DNA of 64,000 nt, from assembly GCA_007922225.1 (NCBI GenBank), contig ML679961.1:9605433-9669432 (forward strand). Reading direction: 5' to 3'. The notes below the pieces were generated by a model. That model made no database searches. It saw only the letters and a list, made by a program, of their open reading frames with translations, and had not been told where the DNA came from. Positions 25,201 to 37,200 of this stretch are shown piece after piece. The translations under genes were made by a program, and so were the position numbers. The DNA comes from Emydura subglobosa (taxonomy: Eukaryota; Chordata; Testudines; Chelidae). How positions within the stretch are numbered: the first letter of the stretch is position 1; the number at the start of each line of letters is the position of its first letter.

Positions 25201-28200
25201 ATCACCTCACAATGTGGATCTGAATGGGTTCCTCCATTTGTTCACATAATACATTGTGGTGATGATGTTGGTGAGTATGTGAACTACTGCGTCCTGGGGT
25301 TTGCACTCAAAATACCTTTCATACATTATAAATGGCCCAAAGCTCCAGAATGTTGATATGAAAAAATGCTCCTTACTCCATTCCCAAAACTTGTATCTTC
25401 AGTTTCCTCGGATGTGCTGCCTAACCTATTATGGAAGCATCTGTAACTGTGACCTTGTCTGCAGGGGCATGGGGAAAAGACAAGTAAAGGGAACACTTTG
25501 GTATATTTTACTCTGAACTGTCCACCACGGAAGGGAGTTCAGAACCACTGGAAGCACTTGGACCAGCCTGTCCAATGCCTGACAATTTGGGCGATAGACC
25601 AACTTCCATCTGGCTTGAAGAGGACAAAGGTGCAATTTTGCATTCTGGACCACGTAAATGCACGTGGCCATATGACCTAACAACTTCAGGTACACTCAGA
25701 TATAGTAGAAGTGAGAACACAGAAAGGCAGACAGAAGTAACAAATTGCCCGGAACTGCTCATTTGGTAGGAACGTCCTTGATCTCATAGAATCTAGTAGG
25801 GCTCCAATGAATTTGATTTTTGAATTGGTATTAAATGTCCAACTTTCCCCTTAGATCAGACCCAGAAGATCAAAAAGGTGTAGTATGAACTGAACATGTG
25901 AGAGGTCTTGTTTTGCTTTGACCCTCACTAATCAATTGTTCAGATACGGGAAAATGTGAATTGTTCATTTTCTGAGGTATGCAGTCACTACCGTAATGCA
26001 TTTAGTAAAAACACGAGGGGCTGAGGATAAGCCAAGAGGAAGCATAGTGTACTGATGTTGACCTGCCATGACAAGACTCAGAAGTTTCCTATGGCTTGGA
26101 AAAATCACCACATGGAAAGAAGCATTTGAAGATCCAGGGCAGCAAACCAGTTGTGATTTAATGCGAAAAGAATCGCTGCTAGAGTGAAGGATCCTTAAGG
26201 GACTGGGCAGGAAGGATGCAGAGGAACTGAATGGCATAGCCTGATCTCAAGGTACTTAGGATGCATTTGTCTGGGGTTACTGTATCCCAAAAACCATTAA
26301 AAAAAGACAAACTGTCCCCAAACTGAAGAGATGGGGGCACAGAAGTCAAAACTGGAATGCTATCCTGGACCTGAAAGCCAAAATGGCTGCTTGCTTGAAG
26401 GAGGACAGTAGGTTGGCTGGCTAGCTAAAATTAGACCCAGAAGGCTTCCTCCTCTGCGATCTATGCCCTATCCTGGAGAAGTCCTGCTGCTTAACAGGGA
26501 AGGATGACTGCTGGAAAAATGGCTATGAGCAATACTGTTGCTGCTGACTCCCTAATTACACCTCCTTGTGGCCAGGCTATGAGTCCTCAGTGAACATAAA
26601 GTCCTTAAAAGAATAGTCTCACCAGTTCTTTTCAAAAACAAAATGTGACCATTGAAAGGTAAGTCTCTCTATGCTCTGCTGAACATCAGGAGCTATGCCA
26701 GAATTCTGCAACCACAAGGCCCTTCCCAGTCACAGCTGACGCCATAATTCTAAAAGAGGCATACCCCACATCCCAGGCCAATTGCAATAAAGTTTTGGCC
26801 ACCAGATGGCCATCTCCAATGAACACCTTAAATTATTCCCTGGAGTTTCTGGCAAGTTATTTGTGTATTTGGAGATTGCATCCCAATTGATTAAGTAATA
26901 TTTAGGCCAGACCTACACTACAGATCTATATACATATAACTACATCACTCAGGGGTGTGAAAAATCCACACTCCTGAGCAACAGTGATATTAACCTAGAC
27001 CCCAGTGTAGACAGTGCTATGTCTACCACCTCTCAGGGAGGTGGATTAACTACGCCAACAGGAGAAGCTCTCCCATCAGCCTAATAACTGCACCTTCACT
27101 AAAGCACTACCGCGGAGCAGCCGCACCAATGCAGCTGTTTGTGCAGACAAACCCAAAGATAATGCCTACTGATTTGCAATACACATTTGTGATGTTGAAG
27201 TCAAGCAAATTTCTCTCCCCATCATGTCCAGTCCCATAGATTCTTTGGTTTTGGGGGTGGATTTAAAATTCCCCTCATGATCTGTCATTTACGGCTGTTA
27301 CCATGAGAGAGTGAGGGGCTGGATGGGAGTATAAGCAGTTGAATTTCTGCATGGGAACATAATAGCGCTTCTCAGAATGCTTTGCTGTAAATGGCAATGA
27401 AGCTAGGGTATTCCACAGGGACTTCACAGACTCCAAAAAGGCATAGTTTTTCTGGAAAGCCACCCTCCTGGAGTTGACAACTGGAGAATATCCAGCAACT
27501 TGTGAATTCTCCCGCATGAACTCAGCCTGAATGCCCAAGGCAGAAACCATACACCCCAGGAGATCCTGTTAAGACTTAAAATCCTCTGACACAGGCAAGG
27601 AATAGGATAAGATGAGGAAGGGTAAGGGGCAATAGAAGCTCCTGCATGGGGATTGGCTCCTGTATGAGAGAATCAACTCAGGAAGAATGAACTCAGACTG
27701 TGCATGTAATAGAGATGGCTCAGGACATGAAACTGTGGCCAGAATCGCCAAATTGAACTGCATCAAAGAATGTGATTTGGCAGGCCGTGGATTGTACTAA
27801 GAATTCCAAGGAGGCAATTGGGAAAAGGGATAAGGCATTGGTGATCTGTAGGTACTAGAGCAGGGGCCCATATACCTAGTGTGGGAATAGTGCTGATCTC
27901 AGTACTGACAGTGATTTGAAGATGGTCTTAAGGATTTCTGAAAACAGTGCTTCAAAGGTGAGGAAAAGGAAGATGTCCCCAAATTCTGTCTTGACAAGAC
28001 CAGCAAGTCCTCCTTGGGTAGTGGAGGAGCCATCCCCGACGGGGCAAGCAAATGACCAGCCTCATCCAAAAACCAATACAGAGATGGCATTGGTACCAAT
28101 TATGAAAGAGTAGTTGGTGCCTCAAATACTGAAAGAGGCATCACAGTTCCACACAGTATTGAAGCAAACGAGGTGAAGAAAACGAGGTGAGGTGAGCAAA

Positions 28201-31200
28201 AGATGAGGTCTGCAGCAAAGACATAGTCAGTGTCAAAGAAAGCATCTGCACCAATGGGCTCCTTGCTACCAAAAAAGGATTTTGAGTGCAAGTCTGAATT
28301 CAAGTCATAGGCAGAGCAGAATACGATGCGGACAAACAAGGCATCTCTGTGATCAGACCAGACGATACCGAAAGCACAGCAGAAGCAGCAGCCCTGGCTG
28401 CTGAATACTCTTGAATTATGGGGAATCAGGCTAGGAGAGGCGAGCAGATCTGACACTGCCTGGCATGCCAATGGCACACAATAACGCTGACATCATCGGT
28501 ATTGAACTCAGAGGCCCATGGCTGTGTCAAAGGAGTCACCAATACAAAAAGTTTGAGAACCACTGGTCTTGTTGGACCTCTTCCTCAGAGCACAGCCACC
28601 CCACATGATTGATAAGAGGTAACCCTGGGTGAGGGCATCACCCAGAGCAACTATGAGTATGTCTACACAGCAAAGAAAAACCCTAGAGCACTGCGGCGTG
28701 GGAGGGGCCCAGAGCTCAGGCTCCAACCCACGCCTGGAAGTCTATCCAGCAATGAAGAAACAGCCCCACAGCCCGAGCCCCTGGAGCCCGAGTCGACTGG
28801 CATGGACTAACCATAGGTTTCTCTTTGCTGTGTAGACATACCCTGTCTGTCTAACTACTAAAACTAAATCTCAGGGGACTACTAAACTATGAACTGTAGC
28901 TGTGAACTGTATATATTAAAGGCCCAAAAACCTGAGATAAACAGAGGTAAACTACCACATCAAATGCTCCACATCTAGTTACAGGTGGTGTGAAGTAACC
29001 AAGGGGAGTTGGGTGGCACCACCCTTAAATAAGCCAGTGCGGGGCTTAGGGGTTAAAGCACCACTCTACAGGTACCATTAGGCAAAGTTTTCCAGCACAC
29101 CCGAGTGGAATACACATCTGCAACCACCCTAAAAAGAATGTGTGTTATAGCTGGGATGGCTCATTCTAGTCCTCATTTTCAGTAGGTTAAACTTTTGGCA
29201 CAGAAAGTGGTCAGATTTTGTTTGCGATTCTCAATCTAAATATGATTTTTTGCAACATCTGAAATTCTGTTCAGTTATCTAAGCGTGAAAAGCTTGTTCA
29301 GACACTTGTTCACTCAATTCAAAGTCAGTTTTACTTAACTCTCAGTACAGTCTTCAGGGAGGAATGGAGTATTATATTAAATTTTGAAGTGGTAGTTAAG
29401 AAACAGGGTACTCTGCATGTTGTTTCCTTATGACACACCAAGTGAAGTTGTGTGTGCACATATAGAAAGTGAATATCTGCATATTCCAGATAAATGCCTC
29501 TGTACTAATTTAAATTAGAATTGAGGACCAGTAACTAAGTCACTGTGGTTGCTCATGTTTAAGCAAGCAGGATTTGGCCAGAAGTGTTGAAAATGCATAC
29601 GAGTACCTGAAGCAGATAATTTCTCCAAATTTGGAATACCAGTTTGTTTTCTAAAAAGCATGATTACACTGTACATTTGATCACAATAAAATGTATTTGA
29701 ACATTTCAAATTCAAAATTTCAAATTTCAAAATTCAGACAAGTATTATCGTGCAGATACCATTTAAAAGCCATTCAACAGTATGACACTCAACAAATAAA
29801 TATTAACTAAGGCTCCCAAGAAGCCTGATAGGCTTGGCCTATAACAAAGAATTAGGCGCATTTATTTTTAAAAGTGTATATGTAGTTTTGTTCACAAAGT
29901 CCACATGCAGAACACCTGATGTGTGCGCACAAGTCGAGGATTTTTGCAACACACTTTTGCATGCAACCCAACTTGCCTTAAAAACTACTGATGGACACAT
30001 AGAGCTCATGCAAGGTTCCATGTATTCTTCTATGAAAGCACAAGGCCAAACTTTTCATCTATACATTGCTATAAACTGTATATGCCAATTCTGATAAACT
30101 GTTTTGGAAGTATACATATTTTCCACATGAAATCACTAAAGACCCTATTTCACATGAAGTTCCCATTCCTACTTAAATATATCTCACAAGAACAGGTTTA
30201 TGGTTCAAGTATTTTCTGATCAAAGTAGCAAGGCCTGTGGTCTTTTACAGAAGAATAGTAAAATTGGGTTAATATTGCTTACATCTAATATATAAAGTTT
30301 GGTTATAATCACAGTTCTGAAACTTCACAATGTGACGAATTAAGCCTAAAAACATCAATATGAAAATTAAAAATCAATGCAACAGTAGTTACAAGTCAAT
30401 CTACAAGTTGCAAGCAGACCAGTGAAGACTTGAATCAAAGCAGTGGTTGCTATTTTAGCTACAGTACCTACAGAGTACAGTTGCTTCTTCTAGACACTCC
30501 TGAATCTGTTAATATCTTCGTTGAATTTTCATATTTACAAATATTAAGTAACATACCTCTACAGTTTCAGCTTTGACTTCTTTTTGCTGTTTTCCTCTAC
30601 TTGCTGTCTTTTTTTGTTGTTGGTTACCTAAGACTGAACAGATTACATGCCATTTAAAACAGATAGCTGATTTATACAGCTTCTTTCATCAGAAGGTTCC
30701 AAATTATTATATAACCCCGAAAAAACAAACAAGGAAAACGTAATTACATATCAGAATGGTTACAGACAGAGAGTAGTTAAAGAAAAGTTGTGCAATTTAT
30801 ATAAAAAGATGTTCTAGAATTTAGCAGCATGACGAGGGCCACGCTACCAAGAACTGATATCAGATTAGTCTTTAAAAGGACTTTTAGTTCCCCATAGGGC
30901 TAATACTGAAATATCTGAGAAACATTTATACTTCCCCCCAAATTAAACAATAGGCTGCACAGAACACTAAAAATAAAGACTGCAATATTTCCTTAAAGAT
31001 TGAAGTGACATTGTCAAATAGTTGGAGTCTTGAATTTGATCTACTTTCCTCTTGCCATATAATGGACACACTAGGATTGAAGTTGTGCATATTACTTGAT
31101 GTTAGTCATCCATATGATCACAATAGTGGTAGTGGCCTGCTTAATTCAGGGGATACGTTCCATGAGTAATGGGCAGCGTGAAAGTGTTATATTCTGAAGG

Positions 31201-34200
31201 TTATCTTGAGGACAAGAAATGATAACATTTCTCGGTCAGTAGGACCCAGAAGATTGGGGTCCCACTGTTCTGGGAACTCTACAAACACAGATGAAGAGAC
31301 CAGCCCTTACCCCAGACAGTGTAGGTCTTTTGATTTCTATTCCTGTACAGAGATAATTTATAACCTACATCTTTTAATGGTTATACAACCAACTAGCATG
31401 ACATGAAGCCAGATAAGAAAAAGCACAAGTCTGCCAGCCTTTAATTAACACAGGATATAGATACTCCATATTACTGTATTTCCCCAAACTCTAATGTTGA
31501 CTTTTGCATATTGTGTTAAACACTGAAATGGAGGCTGCAGTTAAAGGCCTTCTTCAATAGGAGAAATTACTGATTTAAACATTTAGACTTTTTCTTTCTA
31601 CTTGTCAGTTTGATGTCAAGTTTTCTGTGTCACCTCTGAACACGAAGTCTTAGCTGCACAAGCAGAATTAGTTTTCCCATGAACACCAAAACTATAGGAG
31701 TTTTTACTGCTTCACTTACGCATGGGGGTAGCTGGCTTTGACATCTGTTTGGTCAGAGCAGAGGAGGTTGCTCTGGTGATTCTTACATTTGAGGATGTAG
31801 AGACTTCAGGTTGCACCACCACTGCAAGGAATAGCATAATTAATTCCCAAGGCTATTTCCCCATAACTTGCAAAGAGGCAATATTAAAGCAATATTTGTA
31901 ATCAATTTAGGACCAAAGTTCTGGTTTTATAATAGCCAGTGGTAAATACATTGGCATCAGAACCAGATGCAGGTCGCCAGACTTTTCTCCATGCTAATGC
32001 AGTTAGTGCGCCCAGAGTACTGAGGGCAGAGATCAGTCCTGGCATCAGGACAGTGCTTTGAGGTGCCAAAGACAGTGCAAAGCCTCAGAATGTCATTTTT
32101 GGTATCATTTTGGCAGTGCTTAGCGGCCCCAACTGAGATCAAAGCCCCATTGCTCTCGACAGTACATATGCATAGTAAGAGTCCATGGTCTTGAAAGTTT
32201 GCAGTCCAAATAGATAAGACAAAGTAAGAAAAGGTTAATATCATCCCCATTTTACAGAGAAGGAATTGATTAACAATGACTTGCCCAGGATCACACAGGA
32301 AGTACATGGCAGAGCTCGGAATTAAACCCAAACCTCTCAAGACCCAAACTTGTGCCTTAACCACAAAGTCATCTTTCCTCTAAGAATACATCTTTGAATA
32401 CATTTTTCAGGCAAAGAACTTTAGCCTAGGAACTACCAGAGTGGATAAAAGTTATTGATTTATTAAAATTAAATTATATGCTTTTTAACAAAAATAAATC
32501 TGTTTACATTTAAATTTATGACAAACTATGCAAAGGCCTATATTTACTATCACCTATTAAAACCATTTAAATAAATAAAAAATATACTGAATCTATGCTG
32601 TTTCTACTACCCATCAGGTAACAAGTTAAAGACTGTTTTTTTATAAACAGAATCAAGGAAAACCACTGTCAATATTTAAAAAATATGACAATACATGTCA
32701 TGTACTGACTGCATCATGTATCTATATCATTTTCCTACTTTATAATGGAGTCAGTGTTGGTATTTAGTTTTTCCCAAATAACAGTACTTTCCCCCACTGT
32801 TGTTCAGAAAAGCTTAGCAGGAATACTTTTAGTTTCACTTTTTTCCTTATGTATCCAATACAGTTAAGGTAGTTTATTTAATGAAATACCATTTTAAAAC
32901 ACTTTCTGCATGTTTTTAAATTGAATTCCAATTTCCAAATGCAGCTTGACAAAATTCTGAGTAAAAAGTCAGTTATCTAGTAAATAATTATGAACCTCAT
33001 GAGAAAATAACTATAGTGCTAGTAGAAAGCATCAATTAAAATCAATTAATTTAAATCAAGGTTTGCTACTTGCTAATTTAAATAATTAAAATCAGTGAGT
33101 TAAAACAATCCACCCTGGAAACTACTCAGATTTTTAAGTGAGTTTGAAAAATTTTCACAAATCATCTAAAAGGTATTTAAGGCACTTATAGCAGAGTGGT
33201 ATTTAAGGACCAGTGCCTACTCTGGAGTTGCTCTCTCTCAAAACATATGTTGCATATTTTAAAAATGTATGGAGCCATCGCACAGGAAGTCCGATAACTA
33301 GACAGATACTGTCGGCAGGAACCATTTATTAATGTATGTGGCTGCTTAGGGTCGCATTATACCAATGACCAATACAACCAGTACCAAATACAGCCACATT
33401 TATCTAATTGCCCTAATATCTCACAGAGGGCTTGAACTCCTGCCTCCTGCATGCAAGGCAAATTGTTTTATAACTAGACCATTTAGTTCAGAACAATTTT
33501 TCAATATGTTGAGCTACTTTAGGGACTTCAGTTTGAATAAATTCATTCACACATTGTAACATCTTTTTACAGGAAAGGATTATACTGAATCTGTGACAAC
33601 TGCAAAACACGGTCTACATTAACATCTGTCTTCTCTAAATCTTTTCTGTTTCAATGACAAGATGTTCTATGGACTGTATTTTTTTGCTCACACTACTTTG
33701 TAAAAACCCCTATATTTGCACACTATCATGTTTGAGCAGCTTTTTTGGTAAACATTTCACAGTTGTTTTTTTCTAGCATAATTTGCAAACTACTGAGTAC
33801 TGGATAATAGCAACCTGGCTGTATTAAAGCCTTTTGCCAGACCTGTACTGAAGTTAGTGGTGGTGAGAATACTGTATACACAGATTGTTCACAACAATTA
33901 GAACTTTCAGCTTTGCTCCAAAACCATGAAGTCAAAGGATCTAGAAAGAGAGGAGACTGGGATGCTGGAGCGCTCGGCATAAGATCAGACACGGCTGAAG
34001 TCTGATGGGCACTACTCCAATAACTGTGGTTAGGAAAAAATCTAACCTTTGAACACAGGCACAGCATAATTACTACTGGTATGAAGAGGATGCACACCTA
34101 CAGGTGACTCAGTTAAAATATCAAGAGCTATGGGAATTCCTGCCTGGGTTGTGCTGGAAAAGTGCAAATCAGGTGGACTAGTTATTTTTGGAGCTTTTAC

Positions 34201-37200
34201 AAAGCTTATAAGCAAAGTTTTTCACTAAGTAGTTTTAAAAGGACAATTTGAAAATAACATCCCCTGAAGTGTTCACAAAATGAAACTGAACAGTCCATTT
34301 TGCTCAAGCAGAGGGAAGTGTAAAAAATAAAACAATGTAAACAGGAAAAAAGTAAATTAGACTGACAATTCCCTTTTTCATGACTAGTAGTATGTTAGGC
34401 AATCCATTTCCCAATGCTATGATCTTTTAGCCCAGTGTCCCCTTTCACATTCCAAACCACTTTACATTCATACCTTTCTTTTTTTCAATCACTTTGTCTG
34501 CACAGATCTGTCTGCGTCCAGTTTGGGGAGGGCGCACTCTATGCCCATTGGTAGCATGGTCAGCATAGATCTACAAAGAAAGTATGTTTTGTGAAATTTC
34601 ACCTCTCTAAAAATAAGCAAGCCCAATTTCTTCCCCTTCTGTCATACCTCCTTTGCACCTCTTCTATAAAGCCCTGATTAGTGTCACTCTATTCTGATCT
34701 TAAAGGTTTAATATGATGAGAGATTAAGGTGACAAACAGTTCATGTTAGACACTTCCCTCAATTTTACATTATACTTCTGACAGTTTCTCAGTTGGATGG
34801 GTAAAAAGTGAAGTGAATCCTTGAACTGGGTTTCTAACTTGCTTTGGAAGTGGGTACTGATTTCTGCTGGACATTTATTTACATGTTATGCAAGTTAGAT
34901 GCCAATTCGCAGAAAAGCTTTAGTACTACCTAGGGTGAAAGTTATAAGTAGAGATCCTTCAAATGCAAGTCCAAATTATGTAAGACAAAGTTGTTAGAGA
35001 GTCAAAGTGTGACCCTTTCAAAGGTTATTGCAAATTAAGTTGCCCCAAAAGTATACAAATAGTGCCCAAAAAATGTAGATAGTCCAAGTACAAGATACAG
35101 TTAAACCAACAGCACTCCAGTATTGTAATGTTTCAACCTTGAAGGATTGTTCTAAATAGGGAAAGTTAGTCATGAAAGATGTCAGGACTAGCTGCATATT
35201 AAATGCACAAAGTACTCTAGTCCATAAAGAAGCAAGTAGTAATGAGGCAGAACTTGGTGTCAAGTCAACAGTACACAGTATAACTCAGGCCTTGTCTACA
35301 CTGGAGTGTGTTGTCGACGCAAGTTACAGCAATGATCAAAAAGTTCTAAAATTACAACGCTTGTGCCTGTTCATAGAGCACTCGTATCACCAAAGCATGT
35401 CCACAGTTGGTGCTCTAGAATCGACAGTGAGAGCAGTGCACTGTGGGCAGCTATTAAACTGTGCAACTCGCCACCTTGTGCCACTAATTGTGGGAAGCAG
35501 AGAGGATCACAGTGCGTCATGGATACGGGCACAACATCCCATGATGCAGTGATTTCCGTCCCATCATTCCATGAGTTTCTGACTGCATTTCACAGCATTT
35601 TTCAATGGCCCGTTTCTTGGGTGCCTGCTATCTCTATCTGAAAGGATGGATCCTGCACTGCTCTCAGTATTCTGAACACATCACGGCTGCTCATGCAGTA
35701 TATCATGAGCTCCCAATTGGAACTGGAATCTGAAGTACCTGACCTGCTGTGTGCCACGCAAACAACAAACATCGGATTACTGTTTGCATTCACAGAGCAT
35801 CTACAAATGGAGCACTGCTGCTTTTGGGCACGTGAAACAATCACTAAGTGGTGGGATCGCATTTGTCTGGGATTACGAGCAATGATTGTAGAAGCTTTGA
35901 ATGTGCAAAGCCACCTTCATGGAACTCTGTCTCCCAGGATCACTATGGGCATTTCAGCATCTCCCATTAGAATCTTTTGGTCTGGAAAGAAAGTCCCTGC
36001 TTGCAGCTTTCTGTAGTCCAGAAGGAGTGCTTCAATAACAGGTTGAACAGGTGCCGAATGACTGTTGAATGTGCATTTGGTAGATTAAAAGGCACTGGCG
36101 ATGCCTTTCTGGCAGGTTAGATCTAAATGAGGAAAATATTCACTTGATTTTCACATGGCATTGCAGCGTGTCCCGTTCATAGCCCTTCTCCACCACGCCA
36201 TGAGAAATCTGACCATAGGTAATAAAGTTTTCAGCTGGAGCAGAGCTGGGACTGCACAGCCTCCTCTCCTCAAATGCTGATCAGATCCAGAAGCTCTGGT
36301 ACACCCCAAGCAGGAGAAGGTTTGGTGCGTGGAGCCGCCCATGGTCAGCTGGGAAGATGTGATGTGAGCTGACAACGCTAACTAAGCAAGAAGGGGAATT
36401 TCAAAAATTCCTGGGACTTTAAAGGTGGAGGGATAGATGGCTGCAGGACAGCTGAGTTCAAACTAATGGCCAGAGCGGTCAGGATGGGCTCTGTGAAACA
36501 CCTCTTGGAGGCCATTTACTGCGACATAACCAAGCATGGTGTCTACATTGACGCTTTGTAGCTAAAAGTTTGGCACAAAAAATTCTATGCCTCTTATTAA
36601 GGTGGTTTTATTTTGTTGCAAAATCAGGGGTGTTAGGTTGGGGGTAGATTGTATGTGCACACTACCACATTTTTGGCATAAAAAGCTGATTATGGTCAAC
36701 AAAAGTCTGTAGTGTAGACCATCCCTTAGAGTTTTAGCCTTTGATGTTAACAAAGATTTAAATGATAATCAAGTTAGGCATGAAAGGTGCAAGAGAAAAG
36801 AAACTGAACTCATTCTTGCTCACAAAATAAAATGGAACTGGGTCCTGGATCCAACACTCCAAAGATCCAGTGTTGCAGTGGGACACTTGCATACATTCAG
36901 TCTTTAAAAATTCTTGAAGAGGGTTATCATTTCAGACTGTACAGCTGCTCAGTTGATACATTTGCTAGTTTCATCACTGAAAATTATCAAAGCAATATGC
37001 AGAACAAATAAAGGGATGGTTAGCATTCTAAGACCAGATTTGCTATTTTAGACTTTCTGGAACCACAGGTCTAGATCCCAGCTGGGCTAACTCAATCCAT
37101 CATCCTTTGAAGGTTAAAGGAGTACTATGCAATGTAACATGTGAAGACCTCTTAAACAAGACATTAAAAAAACCAAGATATTGTTCCACTATATAAGAAC

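Larger units (their letters stand above)
23350..29140 (-). mobile_element. DIRS-like retrotransposon, decayed, in DLGAP5 intron
   Basis: About 5.8 kb on the minus strand, the same direction as DLGAP5. Reading along the minus strand it has a reverse-transcriptase remnant (26237-25965) and then a tyrosine-recombinase remnant (24594-23872), the DIRS order. The ends are inverted: the right end (about 29103-29135, GAGTGGAATACACATCTGCA) is repeated in inverse orientation at about 23385-23420 and again at 23664-23700. Inverted termini with an internal complementary copy are a DIRS hallmark. Frames are interrupted and two MITEs are nested inside, so the copy is old. Confidence 0.78.

Noticed and set aside
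33422..33484. Possible tRNA gene on the minus strand
   Set aside because: Boxes A and B are present but the acceptor and T stems do not pair and the surrounding sequence is repeat-like, so a SINE relic is the better call.
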